64,000 nt of DNA from Marinobacter salexigens (GTDB lineage: Bacteria; Pseudomonadota; Gammaproteobacteria; Pseudomonadales; Oleiphilaceae), in NCBI RefSeq assembly GCF_018860765.1, contig NZ_JAHKPV010000001.1, forward strand, positions 1,105,594-1,169,593. Direction: 5' to 3'. This document shows, piece after piece, positions 29,016 through 37,041 of the stretch (the stretch's first letter is position 1; each line of letters starts with the position of its first letter). The notes under the pieces were generated by a model. It ran no database searches, was not told where the DNA came from, and worked only from the letters and a program-made list of their open reading frames with translations. The translations under genes were made by a program, and so were the position numbers.

Positions 29016-29806
29016 TCAGAAGGCGACTCGTCCGTTTCTGCGACTTCGCGCACGGCCAGCCTGCCAAACAAAATGCCCAGTTCGAACAGAATCCACATGG
29101 GTACAGCCAAAAGTGTCTGGGAGATAATATCTGGTGGCGTAAGCATCATGCCAATAACAAAGCAGCCCACCACCACATAAGGCCGTTTTGCTGCTAAATC
29201 GGCAGGTGTTGTTACGCCACTGAGAATCAGCAAGATGGTGGCAATGGGAATCTCGAAAGCGACTCCGAACGCAAAAAACATTTTCAGCACGAAATTGAGA
29301 TAACTGCTGATATCCGGCAGCTCAACAATGCCTTCGGGGCCTATGGCGGTGAAAAAGCCAAACACCAGCGGGAACACCACGAAATATGCAAAAGCGGCGC
29401 CTAGATAGAAGAGAATGACTGACGTAAAGAGCAACGGAAAGGCGAGCCGTTTTTCATGGGCATAAAGCCCCGGCGCAACAAAGCTCCAAAGCTGATAGAG
29501 AATGATTGGAATGGCGGCGAAAACCGATAAAAAAAGCGCCAGTTTCAAGGGCGCGAAAAACGGCGAAGTGATGTCCGTTGCGATCATTGTCTGGCCAATG
29601 GGTAGCAATGACCGAATAGGCTCTGATAACCAAAGGTACAATTCGTTAGCAAAGGGGTAAATGGCCGCAAAACAAATAACCACCGCCAGAACCATCTTCA
29701 GTAGCCGGTTACGAAGTTCCAACAGGTGCTCAACAAGAGGCATCTCCGGCTGCTGGGCCGTGGTGCTTTGATGGCTTGGCTTTTCGCCATCTGTATTAGC
29801 ATTCAT
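29012..29806 (-). CDS. tatC: Sec-independent protein translocase TatC
   Basis: 264 residues with six transmembrane helices. Family features include the N-terminal PLVEHLLELRNRLLK and the periplasmic loop FVAPGLYAHEKR. TatC recognises twin-arginine signal peptides and, with TatB, forms the receptor of the Tat translocase. It overlaps tatB by 4 bp. Confidence 0.96.
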   Translation of the reverse strand: MNANTDGEKPSHQSTTAQQPEMPLVEHLLELRNRLLKMVLAVVICFAAIYPFANELYLWLSEPIRSLLPIGQTMIATDITSPFFAPLKLALFLSVFAAIPIILYQLWSFVAPGLYAHEKRLAFPLLFTSVILFYLGAAFAYFVVFPLVFGFFTAIGPEGIVELPDISSYLNFVLKMFFAFGVAFEIPIATILLILSGVTTPADLAAKRPYVVVGCFVIGMMLTPPDIISQTLLAVPMWILFELGILFGRLAVREVAETDESPSE

Positions 29807-30225
29807 GAAGGCTTATCCGACGGTTTTTGCACAGTATCTGACGGAACCGATTGGTTCTCTTCGGGAGCGGCTAGGGTCTCGTTTTTCGGAGTCTCATCCG
29901 TCGCGGTTTTTGGGGTGGCCGCTGATTTGCCTGCGGGCTTGTCCGACATGATCATGTGTTCGTACTTTTTGGCTTCATCCAGAGCGCCGCGCACCGTTTT
30001 CTGCACGTCATCCAACCCTACATCGCCCGCATCCCGCAGCTCTTTTCTGAGCTCTTCGGCTTTTAACTGACGGTCAAGCTCGGAAGTGAACTGACTAACC
30101 ATACGGCGCGCACCGCCAACCCAGCGCCCAGCAGCCCGCGCAGCCGTAGGGAGCCGTTCAGGGCCGAGCACCAACAGCGCAATAACACCACAAATAAGCA
30201 GCTCTAAAAAGCCGATATCAAACAT
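29803..30225 (-). CDS. tatB: Sec-independent protein translocase TatB
   Basis: 140 residues: one N-terminal membrane helix (MFDIGFLELLICGVIALLVLGPERLP), an amphipathic helix, then a charged, Pro/Thr-rich cytosolic tail. The glutamate in the first helix and the GPERLP hinge are TatB hallmarks. It lies 11 bp after tatA. Confidence 0.95.
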   Translation of the reverse strand: MFDIGFLELLICGVIALLVLGPERLPTAARAAGRWVGGARRMVSQFTSELDRQLKAEELRKELRDAGDVGLDDVQKTVRGALDEAKKYEHMIMSDKPAGKSAATPKTATDETPKNETLAAPEENQSVPSDTVQKPSDKPS

Positions 30226-30236
30226 TCTGCTTGGTC

Positions 30237-30470
30237 TCAGCTTTTGGTTTTATCCTTGGGCTTATCGTCAGCCGCTTGCCGAGCTTGTGCTTCTTTTGTG
30301 TTTTCCAATGAGTCCGGATCGTCGGTTTTGCCATCTTCGTCGTTCATGGATTTCTTGAATCCACGTATGGCGCCGCCTAGATCAGTGCCAATGTTGCGTA
30401 GTTTTTTGGTCCCGAACAGCAGAATTACGATGCCCAGTACAATAAGAAGTTGCCAAATACTGATGCCCAT
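30237..30470 (-). CDS. tatA: Sec-independent protein translocase TatA
   Basis: 77 residues from the ATG at 30470 ([20 protein letters not shown]), which has an AGGA ribosome-binding site. The longer open frame upstream runs into hisE and is not coding. The FGTKKL hinge and [13 protein letters not shown] amphipathic helix are typical. TatA forms the size-adaptable part of the twin-arginine pore. Confidence 0.95.
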   Translation of the reverse strand: MGISIWQLLIVLGIVILLFGTKKLRNIGTDLGGAIRGFKKSMNDEDGKTDDPDSLENTKEAQARQAADDKPKDKTKS

Positions 30471-30561
30471 TAAGGGATCCTCGTTTTTGATGTTTCTGTT
30501 GGGCGATATTGTACGCCACCAAAGTAGGTTCGCGGAAACCCTCGTAAGGGGTATTACCGGA

Positions 30562-30891
30562 TTATTCGCTTCGGGAAGCCTTCTCGTCGAGCCCTGAAAG
30601 ATTAAAGCGGCTAGACAACTCATCCAGAACATCCTTCTGGCTAAGGCCTAGGCTAGAAAGCATAACCATGCTGTGAAACCAAAGGTCTGCCGTTTCACTA
30701 ATCACCGCACGGGTCTCTCCAGTGTGCTCGGCATCCTTGGCAGCCAATAGGGTCTCGGTGCACTCTTCGCCAACCTTTTCCAGAATTTTGTTCAAGCCTT
30801 TGGCGTGCAGGCTAGCGACGTAGGATTTCTCCGGGTCGGCTGATTTACGGGCTTCCAGAACCCGGGTCAGGTTTTCCAGAACATCACTCAA
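30562..30891 (-). CDS. hisE: Phosphoribosyl-ATP pyrophosphatase
   Basis: 109 residues, all-alpha MazG-like fold with [16 protein letters not shown] (metal-binding Glu cluster) and [13 protein letters not shown]. It hydrolyses PR-ATP to PR-AMP in histidine synthesis. It is 12 bp after hisI and followed by tatA, as in Pseudomonas. Confidence 0.95.
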   Translation of the reverse strand: MSDVLENLTRVLEARKSADPEKSYVASLHAKGLNKILEKVGEECTETLLAAKDAEHTGETRAVISETADLWFHSMVMLSSLGLSQKDVLDELSSRFNLSGLDEKASRSE

Positions 30892-30903
30892 TGGGCGCTC
30901 TCC

Positions 30904-31320
30904 TCAGTTACTGCCATAAATGGCATCAGGATCTTTAATTACGGGCTCAACACCGACCCACTGGCCATCCTTCAGAGAGCGGTAGAAACAGCTGCGTCGG
31001 CCAGTGTGGCAGGCAATGCCACCTTTTTGTTCAACTTTCAGCAATATTACGTCCTCATCACAGTCAAGGCGGATATCCTTAACAACCTGCTGGTGCCCGG
31101 AGGTCTCGCCCTTGCGCCAGAGCTTACCCCGAGACCGTGACCAGTAAACCGCTTGACCTTCTTCAGCCGTTAGGCGAAGTGATTCCCGGTTCATCCAAGC
31201 CATCATGAGAATGTCACCTGTGGCGGAATCCTGAGCGATAGCCGGAACCAAGCCGTCAGCTGTCCAGCGAATGGCTTCAAGCCAATCAGTGCCGTTTACA
31301 GTATTGGACATATCTTTCAT
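30904..31320 (-). CDS. hisI: Phosphoribosyl-AMP cyclohydrolase
   Basis: 138 residues. Motifs: [31 protein letters not shown] and the zinc-binding [29 protein letters not shown]. It opens the purine ring of PR-AMP in histidine synthesis. The ATG at 31320 has AGGA 10 nt upstream; the Met at 31311 is an alternative. It is the first gene of the hisI-hisE-tatABC-rsmE operon. Confidence 0.95.
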   Translation of the reverse strand: MKDMSNTVNGTDWLEAIRWTADGLVPAIAQDSATGDILMMAWMNRESLRLTAEEGQAVYWSRSRGKLWRKGETSGHQQVVKDIRLDCDEDVILLKVEQKGGIACHTGRRSCFYRSLKDGQWVGVEPVIKDPDAIYGSN

Positions 31321-31397
31321 TTATGTGAATCCTGAGCTGCGCGCCGTGTTGCGGCGCCTCCTTGTCTGTTAGCGCTATGCTACCAGAACACCCGCCT

Positions 31398-31600
31398 CTA
31401 TTTCGCCCGAAGCAGGCTTAAACCAAGACCTATATACACAAGCCCTGTGACTTTGCCTATAACCTGAGACAGGCGAGGGTTTGCTCTGACTACGCCATGC
31501 TTGGATGCCGAGAAAGATTAAGTAGGTGGCGCCTAGGAGTTTGACCACCGAAAATGCCAGCGCGGAGGTAGCCAATATAACTGGTGTGGCGTTCTTTTCG
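31398..31600 (-). pseudogene. LysE/RhtB exporter remnant, internally deleted and frameshifted
   Basis: On the minus strand one frame encodes ATSALAFSVVKLLGATYLIFLGIQAWRS, a typical LysE/RhtB segment (second membrane helix region). A second frame, entered just after it, gives GKVTGLVYIGLGLSLLRAK and a stop at 31398, the typical C-terminus of the same family. The about 90 residues expected between the two, and the N-terminus, are missing. It is a dead amino-acid-exporter gene. The rest of the gene-free stretch 31321-31826 holds only presumed promoters of hisI and the CsbD gene. Confidence 0.8.
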
Positions 31601-31826
31601 CCAGAGCGTTCCTGTCGGAGTGCCTATTGTTCAAGCGTAATATCAGGGGGTCAGACCTGCCAAGTATGAATTAATCGCAACTCGGAAAGCGTTGTCAAAG
31701 AAACCTTCCTATGTGAAGGTTATTGCCGATGTCACGGATTGCCGTGTACACAGCAAATGAAATATTCCTTTTACATTGGCGGCGATCAGTTTTTTACGCT
31801 GCCCATTTAACGCGAGGAAATATGCT

Positions 31827-32021
31827 ATGAATAACGACATCATTGAAGGTAACTGGAAACAGCTTAAAGGTAAGGTACGCGAGAATTGGGGCAAGTTAAC
31901 AGACGACGATGTAGATGAAATCGCCGGCCGCCGCGACCACTTTATCGGTAAGGTTCAAGAGAAGTACGGCATGAAAAAGGATGAAGCAGAGAAAGAGTGG
32001 GAAAAGCTAAAGAACTCCTAA
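31827..32021 (+). CDS. CsbD family stress-response protein
   Basis: 64 residues from the ATG at 31827, with GAGGAAA upstream. The family signature is IIEGNWKQLKGKVRENWGKL near the N-terminus and IVGK-like FIGKVQEKYGMKKDEAEKE. CsbD proteins are small, charged and stress-induced; their molecular function is unknown. It is followed by an unusually strong terminator. Confidence 0.92.
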   Translation: MNNDIIEGNWKQLKGKVRENWGKLTDDDVDEIAGRRDHFIGKVQEKYGMKKDEAEKEWEKLKNS

Positions 32022-32045
32022 ACCCCTAGTGCCGTTATGATCATC

Positions 32046-32083
32046 AAAAGCCGGTACCTACTTTTCCATAGGTACCGGCTTTT
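32046..32083 (+). terminator. Strong terminator after the CsbD gene
   Basis: A 15-bp perfect stem (AAAAGCCGGTACCTA at 32046-32060, complement at 32069-32083) with an 8-nt loop. The arm ends in TTTT. It separates the CsbD gene from rlmF and may work in both directions. Confidence 0.88.
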
Positions 32084-32109
32084 GGGTTACAGACCTCGGA
32101 AACCTTCGT

Positions 32110-33054
32110 GTGAAAAATCAAAAGCGACGAGTTAATGCTCATTTAATGCCTGATCGCAAAGGCCTCCACTCGAAAAATCTGCACAAGCACGGCTATGATT
32201 TTTCATCGCTGGTAGAAAGTTATCCGCCGCTCGCCCCCCATGTAAAAGAAAACGCCCATGGCAACCCTTCTATAGAGTTTGCAGATCCGCAGGCCGTGAA
32301 GTCTCTAAACGCCGCACTATTGACTCACCATTACGATATTGCTGGTTGGGATATTCCTGAGGGGGCACTTTGCCCGCCCATTCCGGGCAGGGCAGACTAT
32401 ATTCATCACATCGCCGAACTGGTTGGCCCTTCCAAGACCCAAATCAACTTGCTTGATATAGGAACCGGAGCAAACGGGATATACCCGATTTTGGCATGTC
32501 AGATCTACGGCTGGCGCTGTGTGGGTAGTGATATCAATGCTCGCTCACTTGAAAACGTTGCGGTGATTGTTGATCGAAACCCTCACCTGAAAGGCAGCCT
32601 CACACTGCGCATGCAACAGGATCAAAACCAGATGTTCGAAGGCATTATCCAGAAGGGAGAGTTCTTTGATGTCAGTGTGTGCAATCCGCCATTTCATGCT
32701 TCTCAAGATGAAGCAAACAAAGGCTGCCAGCTAAAGCTTAAAAACCTTGCCCGTAATCGTGGTGAGCAACGTACCCAGCCAACATCGCCCACTTTGAATT
32801 TTGGTGGCTTAGAGGCGGAGCTCTGGTGTAAAGGCGGCGAACGGTTGTTTCTTAAAAAAATGATAAAGGAAAGCAAGACGTTTTCAAGCCAATGCCGCTG
32901 GTTTACAAGTCTGGTTTCAAAAGCTGACAACGTAAAACCGGCAATCAAACTGATCCGTAAGCTAGGGGCGACGGAGGTCCGGGAAATAGAGATGAAGCAG
33001 GGGAATAAAATTACGAGGATATTGGCTTGGACATTTACTGGCGTGGGAGGATGA
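32110..33054 (+). CDS. rlmF: 23S rRNA (adenine-1618-N6)-methyltransferase
   Basis: 314 residues from a GTG at 32110; a Met 12 codons later (32146, MPDRKGLHSKNLHKHGYD) matches other RlmF N-termini and may be the true start. Motifs: LDIGTGANGIYPILACQIYGWRCVGSDI (SAM site) and the N6-adenine signature NPPF in VCNPPFHAS. It methylates A1618 of 23S rRNA. Codon composition is somewhat more AT-rich than the flanking housekeeping genes. Confidence 0.92.
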   Translation: MKNQKRRVNAHLMPDRKGLHSKNLHKHGYDFSSLVESYPPLAPHVKENAHGNPSIEFADPQAVKSLNAALLTHHYDIAGWDIPEGALCPPIPGRADYIHHIAELVGPSKTQINLLDIGTGANGIYPILACQIYGWRCVGSDINARSLENVAVIVDRNPHLKGSLTLRMQQDQNQMFEGIIQKGEFFDVSVCNPPFHASQDEANKGCQLKLKNLARNRGEQRTQPTSPTLNFGGLEAELWCKGGERLFLKKMIKESKTFSSQCRWFTSLVSKADNVKPAIKLIRKLGATEVREIEMKQGNKITRILAWTFTGVGG

Positions 33055-33097
33055 TTTTGTACGGGCTAGCATCCCCCGCCACGTTCGGCAGTGCGCG

Positions 33098-33364
33098 CTA
33101 TTTAAAGCTTACGGGCTTCTCTATCTCGTAAATTGTATCCACGATTTCTTCGACTTTTGTGGAAATAATGGATTGGGCATCGCGCAGTCCCTTGTTGTAA
33201 AACAACACGCCAAGTTCTTTCTCGAAAAAATCAATCAAGAATTCGGCATCAAAGCCTCCGATCTCGTGATTGAGCTTTTCGGAAAAATATGACTTCAATT
33301 TTTCGACCATGACCTCTTTTTCTGCTCTGCTGAAATCGATCTTGGACAAACCAAACTCCTCCAT
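33098..33364 (-). CDS. DUF2164 family protein
   Basis: 88 residues. The pattern LKSYFSEKLNHEIGGFDAEFLIDFFEKELG and YNKGLRDAQ is the DUF2164 signature. It is small, cytosolic and of unknown function. The ATG has only a weak ribosome-binding site, but the gene is 35 bp downstream of a GNAT gene in the same direction and may be co-transcribed. Confidence 0.8.
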   Translation of the reverse strand: MEEFGLSKIDFSRAEKEVMVEKLKSYFSEKLNHEIGGFDAEFLIDFFEKELGVLFYNKGLRDAQSIISTKVEEIVDTIYEIEKPVSFK

Positions 33365-33399
33365 TAGTTTATGGCGCTGCCTGATGAGTGCAGACTGTG

Positions 33400-33951
33400 C
33401 TACAAATACTGATTATTTGATGCCCAATCATCGCGTGTCATTCGATATAAACGCACCGGCCTGCTGTGAAACTCCCGGGCAGTATAGTCCCGGAATCCTG
33501 CCTTCTCAGTTACCCTGATGGAAGCAGTGTGCTTTGGTTCGATAATGGCGACTACTGACTCACAATTTTGTTGTTCAAAGGCATACTGCATCACGCCTTT
33601 GACTGCTTCCGATGCAAGCCCCTGATTCCAAAATCTGCGCGCCAATCGGTACCCTAGATTAGTTTCCTCAAACTCGCCGACCAACTCCGGCCCAACACCA
33701 CAGAAACCTATAAGGTCACCTGAAGCCTTCTCGGATAATGCCCATGGGCCGATTCCGTGGGATGCGTAACACTCCATACACCAGTTGATAAATTGTCGGG
33801 TGGCTTCTTCGTCGCAAACCCCGCGAACGGAATACTCCATTACAGCTGGATCGCTCAGAATTTCAGTGAGCGCTGGGAGGTCTGCAAAGGATAGCTGCCT
33901 TACGACTAAGCGCTGTGTTTCAAATAGTTGCACTGAACACTCCTTGTTCAT
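33400..33951 (-). CDS. GNAT acetyltransferase, RimJ/RimL type
   Basis: 183 residues with the Acetyltransf_3 layout: FETQRLVVRQLSFADLPAL at the start, then LGYRLARRFWNQGLASEAVKGVMQYAF (acetyl-CoA loop) and a SIRVTEKAGFRDY terminal motif. These enzymes acetylate protein N-termini, amino-sugars or small molecules; the substrate is not predictable. It is part of the minus-strand accessory block. Confidence 0.88.
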   Translation of the reverse strand: MNKECSVQLFETQRLVVRQLSFADLPALTEILSDPAVMEYSVRGVCDEEATRQFINWCMECYASHGIGPWALSEKASGDLIGFCGVGPELVGEFEETNLGYRLARRFWNQGLASEAVKGVMQYAFEQQNCESVVAIIEPKHTASIRVTEKAGFRDYTAREFHSRPVRLYRMTRDDWASNNQYL

Positions 33952-33999
33952 AATGGTGAATTTTTCCCAATGAAATGCATGTGTCGCAATAGATAAACG

Positions 34000-34452
34000 T
34001 TAATCAACCGAAACCACGAAAGCTAGAATCATATAGACAATTACACCCCATAAATGGGCCTTATACATAATTGGGCTCTTATCACGCGTATAAACGGCAT
34101 GCTGGCCAAGGGCGTATCCGGTTTTATGAACCATGAGGGCGTAATAGCCAGCAAAAGGTATGGAAACCGGGAAAACCCAAGCGAATATGCCTTCGAGCAC
34201 GAAGTTTAACGCCAACAAAAAAAGGATTGCGAATAGAAACAAGTGTTGGGCAAATCTTACCGGTTCAGCTTCTGGGGGAAGCTTCTGCTTTGAAAACAGC
34301 GGCTGTTTTTTGATACTGCTTTCTTCTTTTGCTTTGGCTTTCTGAATTGTGAGCCAATCCGCATAGTCCTTCCCGCATTGGGCGCAGCGCCAGTTATGGC
34401 TCTCCCGATAGTCGGATGCGGCGAATCCACAAAATGGGCATGGCGCGCTCAT
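34000..34452 (-). CDS. Zinc-ribbon protein with C-terminal membrane helices
   Basis: 150 residues. N-terminal zinc ribbon with CPFC (5-8) and CAQC (23-26), a basic linker, then two or three hydrophobic helices (FAQHLFLFAILFLLALNF, GYYALMVHK region, GVIVYMILAFVVSVD). I recognise no named family. The organisation suggests a small membrane protein with a cytosolic metal-binding knuckle. Confidence 0.65.
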   Translation of the reverse strand: MSAPCPFCGFAASDYRESHNWRCAQCGKDYADWLTIQKAKAKEESSIKKQPLFSKQKLPPEAEPVRFAQHLFLFAILFLLALNFVLEGIFAWVFPVSIPFAGYYALMVHKTGYALGQHAVYTRDKSPIMYKAHLWGVIVYMILAFVVSVD

Positions 34453-34488
34453 TTAAGCCCTCTCACTGAACGAACTTGATTGACATGG

Positions 34489-34890
34489 CTACATGTCATC
34501 GCGCCAGCCCCTGTGCTTTCGCACCCCCTCGTACTCAAGCCATGGCTCGTCATGTGAAGCCCAAATATGGGCCTCTGGCCGCAATTCAGGGTCATCATCC
34601 AGAGTAGCTACCCGAACGATTACATGCGGTTGCACCGGCCTTTCTGCCACCAAATGAGACCCGCAGCATTTGCAAAAATGACGTAATTTCCCGGGAGAGG
34701 ACTCGAACGTAGAAATAGACCCCACGCCCTTGAGCCAACGGAAATTCTCGCGCTTTATGCCAGCTGTAGAGGCAAACGGGGCAGCGTGGGCTTTACGGCA
34801 AGTTTTGCAGTGGCAATGCACAATGGGCATATCCACAGAGTCTATTTCGTAGCTTACCTCGCCACACAAACAGCTTCCCTTCAGCCCCAT
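34489..34890 (-). CDS. GFA family (glutathione-dependent formaldehyde-activating-like) protein
   Basis: 133 residues from the ATG at 34890, which has a near-perfect AAGGAG ribosome-binding site; a longer open frame upstream is not coding. Zinc-binding cysteines follow the GFA pattern: GSCLCGEV, HCHCKTCRKAHAAPF and FCKCCGSHL. Family members are annotated after Gfa but most have no proven reaction. It stands in the accessory block. Confidence 0.88.
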   Translation of the reverse strand: MGLKGSCLCGEVSYEIDSVDMPIVHCHCKTCRKAHAAPFASTAGIKRENFRWLKGVGSISTFESSPGKLRHFCKCCGSHLVAERPVQPHVIVRVATLDDDPELRPEAHIWASHDEPWLEYEGVRKHRGWRDDM

Positions 34891-34990
34891 GGGGGTCTCC
34901 TTCTTTATATATGCATAGGCAACCAGCACCGGAGCGCCCTCAAAGGGAACCAATAAGCGGTATGGCTTTGTTGATTGATTAGCCGTCTGG

Positions 34991-35311
34991 CTACGCATTG
35001 CTAACCAACCAGGCTGCAAAAAACAATGCGCCACTGATGCCGAATGTGAGTACCGCTAACCCTTTAGGTATCTTTATCTTATCTCTTGCCAATCCTCTGA
35101 TGGTGCCATGCAAAAGAACTAAGATGAAGAATGATACGATGACCCATGTGCCCAGAGAGATCAAACGATCGAAAGGGTCAGTGTTGTGTATAAAAATCGT
35201 CACCGCCATCGCGGCCATGATCAGTACAAAACCAGTCATCACAATGGCGTCAAAAGCAGAGTATCGATTGTTCATGTCAGTGGCACATAACGAGTTTTCG
35301 GTCTCTTTCAC
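34991..35311 (-). CDS. Small membrane protein, three helices, unrecognised
   Basis: 106 residues from a GTG at 35311 with AGGA 5 nt upstream; an in-frame ATG at 35275 is an alternative. Three hydrophobic segments (AIVMTGFVLIMAAMAVTIFI, TWVIVSFFILVLL, GLAVLTFGISGALFFAAWLV) are joined by short charged loops. No family recognised. Same strand as the neighbouring small genes. Confidence 0.6.
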   Translation of the reverse strand: MKETENSLCATDMNNRYSAFDAIVMTGFVLIMAAMAVTIFIHNTDPFDRLISLGTWVIVSFFILVLLHGTIRGLARDKIKIPKGLAVLTFGISGALFFAAWLVSNA

Positions 35312-35339
35312 AGCTTCCTGCTTGATGCATTAGTTAGAT

Positions 35340-35687
35340 TCATTTCCTATGCCCGGCCGCCACCTGAATGCTGCCCCACTGAAACTGTTTGTAGATGGTA
35401 TAGGGCAGAACCAATGTGTCTGCTACTGCACATGCCATTGAGTCAAGCACGTACCCACCAATTTCGAATGAGTTATAGAGGGATCCGTTCGTCCGTGATG
35501 CAAACAGAGCAAAACATGCGTTGTGTGCCAATCCGCTGTAGACACGAGGCAGCGAGTTGCAATTTGTCTTGCTGTTCCAGTAGTTATCCGATGTCGCGCC
35601 ATTTTCTGCGACACTGATAGTCTTGGTGGTGGCGCACCCGCCACATGCTAATACCAGAAGGGTGATTCCCGCCTTAAATTTCCTCAT
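35340..35687 (-). CDS. YceK/YidQ-type small lipoprotein
   Basis: 115 residues from the ATG at 35687, preceded by a GGGAGG-rich stretch. A signal peptide ends in a lipobox-like ACGGC. The body has the family-like end DSMACAVADTLVLPYTIYKQ, seen in YceK/YidQ (DUF1375) lipoproteins. Probably outer- or inner-membrane anchored; the function is unknown. A longer open frame upstream overlaps the zinc-ribbon remnant in another frame and is not coding. Confidence 0.72.
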   Translation of the reverse strand: MRKFKAGITLLVLACGGCATTKTISVAENGATSDNYWNSKTNCNSLPRVYSGLAHNACFALFASRTNGSLYNSFEIGGYVLDSMACAVADTLVLPYTIYKQFQWGSIQVAAGHRK

Positions 35688-35749
35688 CAAAAGGTTCCCT
35701 CCCTGCGTTGAGCCTACGGTGCCGTAAAACCTAACCGCCAATGATAGAC

Positions 35750-35769
35750 GATGCCCTGATAAGGGCATC
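35750..35769. repeat. Stable stem-loop in the accessory block
   Basis: GATGCCCT, loop GATA, AGGGCATC: an 8-bp perfect stem, followed by a GC-rich stretch (GGCCGCAGGCC) that could form a second hairpin. No T tract. It lies between the lipoprotein start and the zinc-ribbon remnant and resembles extragenic palindromes, but I see no second copy in the window. Confidence 0.4.
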
Positions 35770-35817
35770 CGGTGTAGGCCGCAGGCCGGAATGACCCTAA
35801 TTGGTTGCAGTCTCGGT

Positions 35818-35990
35818 TTACGCCAGTGGCCGAAGGCTCGCTCCACACCAAAAGCAATTTCGCCGCGTTTTCTTAACTTGCCGCCCACAGTCCGGGCAAT
35901 CAGCCCCTTGAACGGGGTCGTATTTCCCGTCTTCCCTACCATCCCGAAGAAGCCGGCGGGGCTCTTCGGGCCACGTACTGCTTGGGCTTT
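35818..35990 (-). pseudogene. Zinc-ribbon ORF without a normal start codon
   Basis: On the minus strand a frame ending with TAA at 35820-35818 encodes a clear zinc ribbon: GADCPDCGRQVKKTRRNCFW then CGASLRPLA. It is preceded by SPSSTWPEEPRRLL. Reading back to the previous in-frame TGA, which overlaps the GNAT C-terminus, finds no ATG, GTG or TTG. It is either a 5'-truncated remnant fused behind the GNAT gene, a gene with an unusual start, or a part expressed by reinitiation. It accounts for most of the gene-free stretch 35688-35990. Confidence 0.45.
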
Positions 35991-36416
35991 TTATAAATTG
36001 AATTCAAAAACCTGTTGTTGCTTCAATAACTTGAAACCTTGCGCCTGGTAAAAGTTATGGGTGGCAGCACGCTTTGAATTGCTGCGAACCCGGACGGCAA
36101 CCCCGATTGACTTCGCCCAGACGACAGCTTCCGCCACTAACTCAGAACCAATTCCTTCACTTCGGTGTTGCTCATCAACTATGAGGCCAGCTATTTCAAT
36201 AAATGGTGCAACTCCAACTCGCACCGCTAAATATGCATGTAGCCAACCAACAACCACATCGCCTAGGTCCGCTACCCATATCCGATGGCCGTCTGAGTTC
36301 AAGAGCAGGTCCAGGGCATCGCCAGATTGATGCTTTGATTCAGCGGCAGGCGTCAGCACATGCGCTAAACGCTCGATCCCATGCTTATCTGCAAACACTG
36401 CTGGTCTGATGTTCAC
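35991..36416 (-). CDS. GNAT family N-acetyltransferase
   Basis: 141 residues, GTG start with GGAGA 5 nt upstream. Acetyl-CoA loop region IAGLIVDEQHRSEGIGSELV (R/QxxGxG/A type) near 78-97, and NFYQAQGFKLLKQQQVF at the C-terminus. The substrate is unknown. It is separate from the tautomerase gene by 163 bp. Confidence 0.88.
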   Translation of the reverse strand: MNIRPAVFADKHGIERLAHVLTPAAESKHQSGDALDLLLNSDGHRIWVADLGDVVVGWLHAYLAVRVGVAPFIEIAGLIVDEQHRSEGIGSELVAEAVVWAKSIGVAVRVRSNSKRAATHNFYQAQGFKLLKQQQVFEFNL

Positions 36417-36579
36417 ACATTCTCCGGAAAGGATTTATGGCGCTGAATGAAGAGACGCATCTTTTCGTGTCTGCGCAAATGGCGTTTGCTATTGTACTGC
36501 CATCTACGGAAACTAGTATCCCCACCACATAGTCATCCTTAAAATACAATGCACAGGTATCCGGCGCCGGAGCGCCATG

Positions 36580-36966
36580 CTACACATTCACCGTGTACTT
36601 GAGGTCACGCGCCTCGTCACCAGTCATACCTCGAAAACCCCAACAGTGAGCAGGTTGCTCCTTAATTGTTACTTCGACATCGACTGGTGATATACCGACC
36701 ACCGTTTCGATCTTGTTGAAGAGTTCCTTGATCAAAGTTTTTTGGGTCTCTGGAGTTCGCCCCTGCATCATGTTGATCTCTATGACGGTATAAGCTGGCG
36801 TCCTGCCGCCCGGATAATAGAAGTCCTCGGCATCTAGTGGGATGAAGCGGTGGGCCCGCTTGTCTTCCGGCAGGCCGAGTACGGACTGCATGCACCCGTG
36901 AATGACCTCGGAGAGTTGAGCTTTAATCGGGTTCAGGTGTTCCTTGATGCCATAAATGATAATCAC
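36580..36966 (-). CDS. Tautomerase-fold protein lacking the N-terminal proline
   Basis: 128 residues resembling the tautomerase (MIF/4-OT superfamily) PF14552-type group: YTVIEINMMQGRTPETQKTL and DVEVTIKEQPAHCWGFRGM. In active superfamily members the residue after the initiator Met is the catalytic proline. Here the start is MIIIYGI, so Ile replaces Pro. It may be non-catalytic or use other chemistry. Confidence 0.75.
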   Translation of the reverse strand: MIIIYGIKEHLNPIKAQLSEVIHGCMQSVLGLPEDKRAHRFIPLDAEDFYYPGGRTPAYTVIEINMMQGRTPETQKTLIKELFNKIETVVGISPVDVEVTIKEQPAHCWGFRGMTGDEARDLKYTVNV

Positions 36967-37041
36967 GATGCCTCCTGCAATGTGTAAGGTTTGGAGTTTG
37001 GTTGATCAATCCTAAAAGGTACCGGAAGCCACCTTTATCTT

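Noticed and set aside
30471..30632. Extended N-terminus of tatA
   Set aside because: The extension overlaps hisE, lacks TatA similarity, and the internal ATG at 30470 has a good ribosome-binding site.
33368..36445. 12-bp repeat TTTATGGCGCTG at 33368-33379 and 36434-36445
   Set aside because: Only two copies, both next to gene starts and without symmetry or extended similarity; probably coincidence.
33098..36966. Integron-like cassette array in the accessory block
   Set aside because: The genes are small and mostly co-directional, and GTTAGAT / GTTAGGT-like cores occur at two places, but no paired attC sites of proper structure follow the genes, several gaps are too short, and no integrase is visible.
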